From Acidobacteriota bacterium (GTDB taxonomy: Bacteria; Acidobacteriota; Blastocatellia; Pyrinomonadales; Pyrinomonadaceae), in assembly GCA_003222945.1 (NCBI GenBank), contig QHXM01000080.1, positions 1 through 52,635 on the forward strand: DNA of 52,635 bases. The letters run 5' to 3'. Shown in pieces: positions 45,298 to 52,045 of the stretch (its first letter is position 1; each line of letters begins with the position of its first letter). The notes under the pieces were generated by a model, which did not search any database, was not told the origin of the DNA, and saw only the letters and a program-made list of their open reading frames with translations. A program made the position numbers and the translations under genes.

Positions 45298-46122
45298 ATG
45301 ATCTCCGCTCAAACAGCACGACGCGCCGTGTGGCGTCCGCTTCTTGAACTGCCCAGCAGGTTCGATCTTGTAAGCTCGCTTGCGCGGCGCGAGGTCGCTG
45401 CGCGTTACAAAGGCTCTGTGCTTGGCATACTCTGGGCTGTGCTGACGCCTGTGGTGACGATTGCTACCTTTACATTGATCTTCGCAGGAATCTTCGGCGC
45501 ACGATTCGGCGTATCTGGAAGCGGTTGGGAATTTGCCCTCTATCTTTTCTGCGGCGTCCTGCCATGGACTGCATTTCAAGAGGCCGTGCAGCTTTCGTCA
45601 CAAAAAATCGTCTCGCAGGCGAACCTTGTCAAGCGCGTAGTGTTTCCGCTTGAGATTCTGCCGGTGGCGCAATCACTAGCTTCACTCGCCAACCAGTTGT
45701 TCGGCACAATCGCGCTCCTCATCGCGGCGCTCATCATTCAACGCACCGTTCATCCTACAATCCTTTGGCTGCCCGTGCTCGTTGTGCCTCAGCTTCTTTT
45801 AACTTTCGGCGCTTCGTGGCTTGTGGCATCGCTCGGCGTCTTTCTCAGGGACATAGTTCAGGGCATCGCACTCGTCCTGATGGTCTGGATGTACCTGACG
45901 CCTATTATCTACCCTGAATCAATGGTGCCTGAAAACTTCCGACCCTACATCAACGCAAACCCGTTCACCTCTCTCGTTAGAAGCTATCGCAACATAATGC
46001 TCGAAGGCGCGCAACCCGATTGGGGCGGCCTCGCTTACTTCACAGGTTTCGCCCTCATAATCTTCGTCTTCGGCTACTGGTGGTTTGCAAGAACAAGTAA
46101 GAACTTTGCGGATGTGATTTAG
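45298..46122 (+). CDS. wzm: O-antigen ABC transporter permease Wzm
   Basis: 274 residues with six membrane segments of the ABC-2 type. The cytoplasmic N-terminus LVSSLARREVAARYKGSVLG carries the amphipathic gate helix of polysaccharide exporters. GILWAVLTPVVTIATFTLIF, VLPWTAFQEAVQLSSQKIVS and KRVVFPLEILPVAQSLASLA are family landmarks, as are LVLMVWMYLTPIIYPESMVP and NPFTSLVRSYRNIMLEG. With Wzt (41972-43267) it would move completed, lipid-linked O-polysaccharide to the periplasmic face. The gene is divergent from the wzt operon. Two small hypothetical genes follow directly. Confidence 0.92.
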   Translation: MISAQTARRAVWRPLLELPSRFDLVSSLARREVAARYKGSVLGILWAVLTPVVTIATFTLIFAGIFGARFGVSGSGWEFALYLFCGVLPWTAFQEAVQLSSQKIVSQANLVKRVVFPLEILPVAQSLASLANQLFGTIALLIAALIIQRTVHPTILWLPVLVVPQLLLTFGASWLVASLGVFLRDIVQGIALVLMVWMYLTPIIYPESMVPENFRPYINANPFTSLVRSYRNIMLEGAQPDWGGLAYFTGFALIIFVFGYWWFARTSKNFADVI

Positions 46123-46124
46123 CA

Positions 46125-46353
46125 ATGTATTTCGAGATTATTAGACAGATTACCGATGTTGAGACCATAGCAATCGGCAGCACCATCAGAGAAATCGCAC
46201 GCTTACGAAGAGAGTTTGGCGCGGGACGTTGGCGTAAGCGAAAAGGAGTTTCCACAGTTCATCAATGGTAGGATACGCAAGGTTGAGTTGCATTGGTACG
46301 AAGCGCATGGCATTGGTAAAAGAAAGATGAAGATAAAACGCTATTTGGGTTAA
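46125..46353 (+). pseudogene. Small conserved basic hypothetical protein, frameshifted
   Basis: The frame from ATG 46125 reads MYFEIIRQITDVETIAIGST, IREIARLRREFGAGRWRKRK, then stops at 46269-46271. A second frame, one base off, resumes as FINGRIRKVELHWYEAHGIG and KRKMKIKRYLG, ending at 46353. I recognise the whole as a widespread small protein (about 75-80 residues) of unknown function whose normal end is WYEAHGIG followed by KRYL. A single-base indel near 46250 would restore it. It is paired with the next gene, 5 bases away. Its many Arg/Lys residues suggest nucleic acid contact; I do not name a role. Confidence 0.6.
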
Positions 46354-46358
46354 GTATT

Positions 46359-46589
46359 ATGAGAAGTAAAAACAAGGAAACACGGTTTGTCGTATGCGTC
46401 AAGATTGAAGGTTGCGAAGATTTGGAGGTTCGCAAGATTTATCAAGTATTACCTGATGAGGCTGCGGCAGAAGATGACTACATCAGAGTGATAGACGAAT
46501 CGGGCGAGGATTATCTGTATCCTGCCAGCTATTTCTTTTCTGTCGAGTTACCTCAAGCCGCTGAAGAAGCCTTGCTGTCAGCCGCTTGA
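46359..46589 (+). CDS. Small conserved hypothetical protein, partner of the preceding gene
   Basis: 76 residues. RFVVCVKIEGCEDLEVRKIY, QVLPDEAAAEDDYIRVIDES, GEDYLYPASYFFSVELP looks like a small acidic beta-barrel or SH3-like protein. It recurs beside MYFE-type basic proteins in many bacteria as I recall. The basic first gene and acidic second gene with 5-base spacing look like a two-component module, possibly toxin-antitoxin-like, but no known toxin motif is present. Its 3' end overlaps the convergent O-antigen ligase gene by 37 bases. Confidence 0.65.
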   Translation: MRSKNKETRFVVCVKIEGCEDLEVRKIYQVLPDEAAAEDDYIRVIDESGEDYLYPASYFFSVELPQAAEEALLSAA

Positions 46590-48106
46590 CGGGAAACTCT
46601 TTTCACTTCCCACTCCTTGCGAGCAGACAGAGCGACAACAGTGCCCATCAACCACCAGAAGACGAGTATCACCTCTGCGTCGCCGAAGTTGTAGTTGACG
46701 AGCGAGCTTGCGAAGAAGCCTGCTATTGCTCCGGTTGCGCCGAGCAAGACGCCATGACGGAAAGCATCCGTGAAATCTCTGAATGTTTTTTCCGCTCGCG
46801 CGGCCATCAGCCAGCAAGTAATCATCATCCAGAGCCACAGGATAAGCGCGGGCAAGCCTCTATCGAAGGCTATCTGCAAGGGCGTTGAGTGCAGGTGAAT
46901 CATGTCCTGGCCGGGAAAGCCCCACTCGGTCCAGTGATTCTTCACGGCGTCCATGCCGTGACCGAAGAGTGGATGCAGCATTATGCCCGACGCGCCCACT
47001 CGCGCCACTGAAGAGCGCAAACTCGAACTGGAATCTTCCAGCATGAGCGCGCCGCTTTGTCGTGTGCTCCAAACCGCAAGCGCGCCGATGGCGAGCACAA
47101 GCGCGATACTTGCGGCAACTATAATGCGCGCACGACCGCGAGTTGCGCGAATGGCTATGATGACCGCTCCGATTGCGAGAGCGACAATCACAGTTCGCAT
47201 CGCTGTCAACACAATACCTATCGACAGGAGCGTGGTTGCCGCGAGCAGAAGATAAATTACCCTGCGCGAGCTGCGACGCCTGATGTGAGCGAGCGATAGA
47301 CCTAGAGCTAGTTGAGCGAGTATTTGAAGCGTCTCGGAGAAAGTCTCGTAGTGGCGCGTCCAGCCTGAAGCGCGAAAGCGATGCGTTGGTCCGTTGCTCT
47401 TAATCCCGGAAGGAGAAGGTCGCGCCTTGATCTCGTCTGTGACGATAAAGCCCGGACGGTCGCCGTGCTCGCCCTTCACAATGATGCTGATGGGAAGGCG
47501 CTCTCCGGTCTTTTGTCGCCTGATCGCTTCATCTATCTCCTGAACCGAGGAGACGCGAACTTCGCCAACGCGCCAAACGGCGTCGCCCGCTCCCAACTCC
47601 AATTCGTGAAAGGGACTTTCTGCCGACAACTCTTCAATCATCACGCCGCGCCCGCGCGCTAAATCAACGATGCTCCAGACGACGCCCACCACACCAGACG
47701 TGAACAACAGCACGATAATCAGCACAGCTCCGCGCCGCCTAATGAGCGATTGCGCCAGATAGAAGAGTAGGACGACCAGGACTGATTGCAGCTTCGGAAG
47801 GCTTATGCGCGGCTCTGCCGAGAAGATGGAGGAAAGCACGGTCCAGCCCACGAAGAGCCAGATGGGAAGATCGAGTGGGGTTCGACGAATGCCTGTTCTG
47901 CGCGTCGCAATCGTGCGCGTGAGCCAACCTAGCCCAACTAGCGCGAGCGCAATCTCCGCGCCCGCGATTGAATGCGGCGCGAAGGCGGCGTAGAGAGCGA
48001 AGCCTGCGAGCGCCAGATGCTGGGCAAAGCGCGCGACGGGTGAAGACTCAGATTGCTTCGGGTGCGAATCCAGTTCTTCCTGATCAGTTGAGCGATCTGG
48101 TTTCAA
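46553..48106 (-). CDS. O-antigen ligase/polymerase-family protein (Wzy_C) with PDZ-like insert
   Basis: 517 residues, about eleven membrane segments. The conserved periplasmic loop is GHGMDAVKNHWTEWGFPGQD followed by MIHLHSTPLQIAFDRGL, where the H-x-H pair and the preceding Arg/Gly features match the WaaL/Wzy_C family. Between transmembrane segments (residues about 165-235) lies an extra soluble module: ELELGAGDAVWRVGEVRVSS, VQEIDEAIRRQKTGERLPIS, IIVKGEHGDRPGFIV. This reads like a PDZ domain. The enzyme would attach exported O-chains to lipid A-core or polymerise them; since export here is ABC-type, ligation is favoured. It ends convergently with the small hypothetical gene at 46359. Confidence 0.87.
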   Translation of the reverse strand: MKPDRSTDQEELDSHPKQSESSPVARFAQHLALAGFALYAAFAPHSIAGAEIALALVGLGWLTRTIATRRTGIRRTPLDLPIWLFVGWTVLSSIFSAEPRISLPKLQSVLVVLLFYLAQSLIRRRGAVLIIVLLFTSGVVGVVWSIVDLARGRGVMIEELSAESPFHELELGAGDAVWRVGEVRVSSVQEIDEAIRRQKTGERLPISIIVKGEHGDRPGFIVTDEIKARPSPSGIKSNGPTHRFRASGWTRHYETFSETLQILAQLALGLSLAHIRRRSSRRVIYLLLAATTLLSIGIVLTAMRTVIVALAIGAVIIAIRATRGRARIIVAASIALVLAIGALAVWSTRQSGALMLEDSSSSLRSSVARVGASGIMLHPLFGHGMDAVKNHWTEWGFPGQDMIHLHSTPLQIAFDRGLPALILWLWMMITCWLMAARAEKTFRDFTDAFRHGVLLGATGAIAGFFASSLVNYNFGDAEVILVFWWLMGTVVALSARKEWEVKRVSRQAADSKASSAA

Positions 48107-48151
48107 GTGTAATGTACGAGACTCTTTAGCATAGTATGGTTGCGTTTAGCT

Positions 48152-48245
48152 GGGAGCGCAGGCATCCCTACCTGCAGGCGTGCAAGGCACGCTAACTGTA
48201 TTCGCGCTTGCAGCGCTAAAGCCGGGCGAGCTACCTTGCGCTCCC
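48152..48245. repeat. Intergenic inverted repeat, GGGAGCGCA family
   Basis: GGGAGCGCA (48152-48160) pairs with TGCGCTCCC (48237-48245). Inside are a 6-bp hairpin GCGTGC-AAG-GCACGC (48178-48192) and further GC-rich pairs. The GGGAGCGCAGGC word is familiar to me from dispersed repeats in other bacterial genomes. It lies between the divergent ligase and TPR genes. Confidence 0.8.
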
Positions 48246-48504
48246 GGCAGTTAGGCAGTGCTCAATTGCCAGAGCCTATAAATTCAACGGAAATCAAGTC
48301 TAAAACCACTCAAAACTCTAAAATAACATTGCGTTGACACTCGCCGTTTGCGCGTGTTAGCGTAAACTATCTCTGCCGCTCGCGGAGCAGCCGCAGAGAG
48401 ATGTTGCAGGTGCGATCATTTACGGCGCTCATTGAACGGGGGCGCCGCTCACCGCTCTCTTGGGGTTCTGCCCCGCAATCTAGGTTTGACTTCAAAGATT
48501 CCCA
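48246..48504. other. Upstream region of the TPR gene, no gene seen
   Basis: About 260 bases. It contains a perfect TTGACA at 48334-48339 pointing toward the TPR gene, but no -10 box at ideal spacing (TAAACT lies 23 bases away). It also has a GC-rich hairpin (CTCTGC / GCAGAG, near 48371-48398) and a GGGG/CCCC stem close to 48460-48475. No ribosome binding site precedes the ATG at 48505. Confidence 0.4.
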
Positions 48505-50880
48505 ATGGCTTTCGACAAGGCAAAGGTTCTGCGTGCGGCTGAGAAGTATCTTGCCCAAGGGAAAATCCCCGCAGCCATAAAAGAGTATCGCCAGATTGTT
48601 GAGAACGATCCGCAGGATTTCACGGCGCTCAACATGCTCGGCGACCTCTACACGCGCGAGAACAACAAACAGGAAGCCATGCAATGCTTCTTGCGCATCG
48701 CCGAACATTACCGCGAAGAGGGCTTTCAGAGCAAAGCCATAGCGATGTACAGGAAGATGGACCGCCTCAATCCCGGCAGCCCTGAGATAGCAAACAAGCT
48801 CGCCGTGCTTTATGAAAGTCAAGGACTCATTGTTGACGCACGCCATCAGTACATGGTCGTTGCAGAAGCATGGCAGCGCGACGGGCAGACGCGCAAGGCT
48901 TTGGAAGTCTTCCGCAAGGTCGCAGACCTTGACCCTCAGAACACAGAGGCGCGAATAAAGCTCGCTCAGGGCTTCATGCACGAAGGCATGGAAGAGGAAG
49001 CGGCTCAGGCATTCTCGGAAGCGGGCGCGCAATTTGTGGCTCGCAAAGAACATGAGCGCGCCATAGGGCCTTACACTTTAGCTTTACAACTGCGACCGCA
49101 CGACTACCAATCCCTTAACGGACTTCTAAACGCGCATATAGCGCTCGGCACGCCCGACGAGGCTGTGGAAGTCCTGGAGCACGCATTTCAGTCAAAGCCC
49201 GACGACATTGAAATCCTCTCTATGCTCGCGGGCGCTTATCTTGAAGCCGAAGACGCGCCCGCAGCCGAGCGAACGTTCATCTCGCTCACACAGACGGAAT
49301 CCACAAACTACACGCGCCTGATTGATGTAGCTCTGCTCTATCTTAAACTCGGCCAGACGAGCGATTCTGTCAGAGTTCTCTCAAGCATCACGGAACAGAT
49401 GCTCTCGGCGCGCGAAGACGAGAAGCTGATGGAGCTTCTGAACGAAATCCTTGCGCGCGATCCTGAGCATGTCGAAGCCCTTCGTCTTCTGGTGCGCGTC
49501 TATTCATGGCAGCGCGATGATGATAAGCAGCGGCAGACGCTAGAACGCCTTGTCGAAGCCGCCGAAGCCGCAGGGCTTGAGGACGTAGAACGCTCCGCTC
49601 TCCAACAACTGGCGCTCTTCTCTCCTGACCAGCGCTACCTTGAGCGCCTGACCGCTCTGGGCTTTGAGCCTGAGCAGAAAGTGGAAGAGCCAGAGCCGGA
49701 GCCTGCGGTCGAAGAGATTCCGTCGTTCGAGAGTTTCGCTTTCGTCAGCGAGGAGGAGACGGCGTCCGCCATGGGACTTCCCAAAGCGGAAGAGGCTACA
49801 GAGTTCGAGTTCAACTCGGTCGCGCAACCTGTAAACGATCCTTCCTCATCGTTCGCCGATCTTAACGAAGACTGGAATCCTCCGGCACAAAGCGAAGTCG
49901 AAGCGCCCTCGTCCACAGGTTTTCAGGAATTCAGTTTCGGTGACATTGCCGCGACCCCTGATGAACCTGCAACACCTTCTTCCGATACGATTGACCCGCG
50001 CCACGAAGAATTGCTGCGGCAGGAACTGAGCAGCGTGGACTTCTATCTGGTGCAGGGCTATATGGACATAGCCGCTGACACTCTGGACATGCTCGAACGA
50101 CAGTTCGGCGCGCACGAAGAGATCAACGCACGCCGCGCGAAGTCAAATCAGCAGACGACGCCTTCCGACGCTGCTGCTGCTGCTCCGCCGCCTCAAGATG
50201 CTCAGGTCGAGTTCGAGAGCTTTGCGCGCTACGATGTGGCTGAAGAATCTGCGCCTGTCGAAGCCGATAGCATAAAGGTTGAAGAGGTCATCGCAGAAGA
50301 AGAGCCTACGCCACAGCCTCAAGCGCCCGAACAGCAACAAGCTGAAACGCCTGTGGCGCTCGCACCCATCGCGCAGCCGGAGAGCGCCGAAACAAAGCCG
50401 GGAATTGATCCGGGCCTTGCAGAAATCTTTGATGAATTTCGCACCGCCGAAGAAGAAGAATCACCCTCTTCGGATGGCGATTACGAGACTCACTACAATC
50501 TTGGCATAGCCTACAAAGAGATGGAGCTTCTGGACGAAGCTGTCAAAGAGTTTCAGACTGCCGCCGAGATGACACAGCCTGCGGACGGCACGACGCGCTA
50601 TCTGCAATGCTGCAACATGCTGGGCCATTGCTTTATGAATAAGGGAATGCCGCGTCTTGCCGTCATGTGGTTCAAGAGGGGCCTGGAATCTCCCGGTCAC
50701 ACAGAAGACGAATATCAGGCGCTTCGTTACGATCTAGGCACAGCCTACGAGCAGATGGGCGACCTCAATAATGCCATAGACGTATTCACGGAAGTTTACG
50801 GCATAAACATCTCCTATCGAGGCGTCTCGGAAAAACTGCGCGAACTTCAGGAGCAGAAATCAGTGAAAAGTGAAAAGTGA
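48505..50880 (+). CDS. Large tetratricopeptide-repeat protein
   Basis: 791 residues, no signal peptide or membrane segment. Residues about 1-390 hold ten or more TPR-like helix pairs (KVLRAAEKYLAQGKIPAAIK, ALNMLGDLYTRENNKQEAMQ, ALEVFRKVADLDPQNTEARI). Residues about 395-650 are an acidic Glu/Pro/Ala-rich, probably disordered linker, broken by one helical island (LRQELSSVDFYLVQGYMDIA). The last 130 residues return to TPRs (THYNLGIAYKEMELLDEAVK; YDLGTAYEQMGDLNNAIDVF). Likely a cytoplasmic scaffold for a multiprotein complex; partners unknown. The final residues SVKSEK are encoded by the left arm of the following inverted repeat, so the original stop may have been displaced. Confidence 0.85.
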   Translation: MAFDKAKVLRAAEKYLAQGKIPAAIKEYRQIVENDPQDFTALNMLGDLYTRENNKQEAMQCFLRIAEHYREEGFQSKAIAMYRKMDRLNPGSPEIANKLAVLYESQGLIVDARHQYMVVAEAWQRDGQTRKALEVFRKVADLDPQNTEARIKLAQGFMHEGMEEEAAQAFSEAGAQFVARKEHERAIGPYTLALQLRPHDYQSLNGLLNAHIALGTPDEAVEVLEHAFQSKPDDIEILSMLAGAYLEAEDAPAAERTFISLTQTESTNYTRLIDVALLYLKLGQTSDSVRVLSSITEQMLSAREDEKLMELLNEILARDPEHVEALRLLVRVYSWQRDDDKQRQTLERLVEAAEAAGLEDVERSALQQLALFSPDQRYLERLTALGFEPEQKVEEPEPEPAVEEIPSFESFAFVSEEETASAMGLPKAEEATEFEFNSVAQPVNDPSSSFADLNEDWNPPAQSEVEAPSSTGFQEFSFGDIAATPDEPATPSSDTIDPRHEELLRQELSSVDFYLVQGYMDIAADTLDMLERQFGAHEEINARRAKSNQQTTPSDAAAAAPPPQDAQVEFESFARYDVAEESAPVEADSIKVEEVIAEEEPTPQPQAPEQQQAETPVALAPIAQPESAETKPGIDPGLAEIFDEFRTAEEEESPSSDGDYETHYNLGIAYKEMELLDEAVKEFQTAAEMTQPADGTTRYLQCCNMLGHCFMNKGMPRLAVMWFKRGLESPGHTEDEYQALRYDLGTAYEQMGDLNNAIDVFTEVYGINISYRGVSEKLRELQEQKSVKSEK

Positions 50881-50933
50881 AAAGTGAATAGTGAATAGTA
50901 GTTTTAACTATTCACTTTTAACTTTTCACTTTT
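50868..50933. repeat. Inverted repeat, GTGAAAAGTGAAAA family, overlapping a gene 3' end
   Basis: The left arm is a tandem array of GTGAAAA words beginning inside the TPR gene. A perfect 13-bp stem pairs AAAAGTGAATAGT (50880-50892) with 50907-50919, and the array continues on the right as CTTTTAACTTTTCACTTTT. A further direct repeat of ACGATTTAC-like words follows at 50941-50968. Confidence 0.9.
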
Positions 50934-50968
50934 CCGCTTTGACGATTTACCATTTACGATTTACGATT

Positions 50969-51355
50969 ATGGCAGCCAGGCTCAGCGTAATATTCTACAT
51001 TCTGCTCTGCGTTGAAGTGGGCATAGTGCTCACAGTGCTGCCCTGGTACTCGCCCTTCGGTCTCGGCGATTGGGGAAGCAACTACTTTCTGCTCTACGCT
51101 GCGCACAAGATTGGCTCACAAGGCTTGCAGCACGCAGTCTCTTCCGGCTGGTTTCGCGGCGCTGTCACTGGTCTCGGATTATTAAATTTGAGCGTGGCCG
51201 TTTGGGAGATAGTCCATTTCAAACAGACCGTTCGCGCGCTTCAAGGCGGAGCAAGCGCTACGCCCGCGCAGAAAGATGACGCGAAAAGTTCAGCACCCGA
51301 TCATCTACCTGATAACGAGCGGCAAAACGAGACCGGCCAGCAGCCCGGCCAGTGA
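50969..51355 (+). CDS. Small membrane protein of unknown function
   Basis: 128 residues from ATG 50969. The frame opens at 50891, but that part is repeat-derived sequence. Hydrophobic segments are LSVIFYILLCVEVGIVLTVL, YFLLYAAHKIG (weaker) and AVTGLGLLNLSVAVWEIVHF, followed by a polar Ala/Gln/Asp-rich tail. WYSPFGLGDWGSNYF is a notable conserved-looking loop. I do not recognise a family. It overlaps the start of thiE by 80 bases in a different frame, so the two are probably co-transcribed. Confidence 0.65.
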   Translation: MAARLSVIFYILLCVEVGIVLTVLPWYSPFGLGDWGSNYFLLYAAHKIGSQGLQHAVSSGWFRGAVTGLGLLNLSVAVWEIVHFKQTVRALQGGASATPAQKDDAKSSAPDHLPDNERQNETGQQPGQ

Positions 51356-51944
51356 AGATTTCCAGGATGTTCTTACGCTCGTCCGCGCAGGTTGCCGTGC
51401 GCGCGTCTCTCTAATTCAACTACGCGAAAAGAATCTTCCGGCAAGAACGCTTTACGAACTTGCTCTGCGCTGCGCCGCTATAACCAAAGGCACAGAGACG
51501 CGACTTCTAATCAACGACCGCGCGGACATAGCTAGCACAGCAGGCGCAGACGGCTGCCATCTCACAACACGCTCCATCGAAGCGGGCGTCATTCGCCGCA
51601 CCTTCGGCTCTGGTTTTTTGATAGGCGTCTCGACACATTCTCTTGCAGAGGCACAGAGGGCGCGCGACGGCGGCGCAGACTTCGCAGTCTTCGGTCCGAT
51701 CTTCGACACTGCATCGAAACGAATCTACGGCCCGCCTGTCGGCATGGACCATTTACACGAAGCCGCCGAGACCCTCAGCCCGTTTCCAATCATCGCGCTT
51801 GGCGGCATCACACTTGAGAATGCGGCCAGCGCTCTCAACGCAGGTGCGAGCGGAATCGCCGCGATTCGACTTCTGTCAGATACTAAAAACCTGAAGCGAA
51901 CAATAGAAGGGATAAGAAAGGCAAGTATGAAGGCGGAAGGATGA
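51276..51944 (+). CDS. thiE: Thiamine-phosphate synthase ThiE
   Basis: 222 residues forming a TIM barrel. It condenses HMP-pyrophosphate with the thiazole phosphate to give thiamine phosphate. Landmarks are IIYLITSGKTR, VSLIQLREKNLPARTLYELA, RLLINDRADIASTAGADGCH with the substrate-binding Asn-Asp-Arg, GVSTHSLAEAQRARDGGADF, VFGPIFDTASKRIYGPPVG and IIALGGITLENAASALNAGA. The ATG lies inside the preceding membrane-protein gene, with 80 bases of overlap. thiD follows about 100 bases on. No TPP riboswitch consensus is visible upstream. The last residues (KASMKAEG) come from the left arm of an inverted repeat. Confidence 0.93.
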   Translation: MTRKVQHPIIYLITSGKTRPASSPASEDFQDVLTLVRAGCRARVSLIQLREKNLPARTLYELALRCAAITKGTETRLLINDRADIASTAGADGCHLTTRSIEAGVIRRTFGSGFLIGVSTHSLAEAQRARDGGADFAVFGPIFDTASKRIYGPPVGMDHLHEAAETLSPFPIIALGGITLENAASALNAGASGIAAIRLLSDTKNLKRTIEGIRKASMKAEG

Positions 51945-52007
51945 AGGATGAAGAGAGAAGGTTCAACACCTCGCTTTCTCACTTCAGCCTTCCACCTTCA
52001 TACTTGC
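51921..52007. repeat. Inverted repeat, AAGTATGAAGG family, between thiE and thiD
   Basis: A 26-bp stem with two mismatches pairs 51921-51946 (starting GCAAGTATGAAGG) with 51982-52007. The left arm contains the thiE stop codon and the word GGATGAAGGATGAAG, similar to the GGGATGA family. Confidence 0.93.
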
Positions 52008-52045
52008 TTTTCGCCTCGCTCTTTATGGCTTGATATACTGTTTCA

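Noticed and set aside
50941-51276. TPP riboswitch controlling thiE/thiD
   Set aside because: The region upstream of thiE is coding or simple repeats, and I find no CTGAGA...ACCTGA-type thi-box pair.
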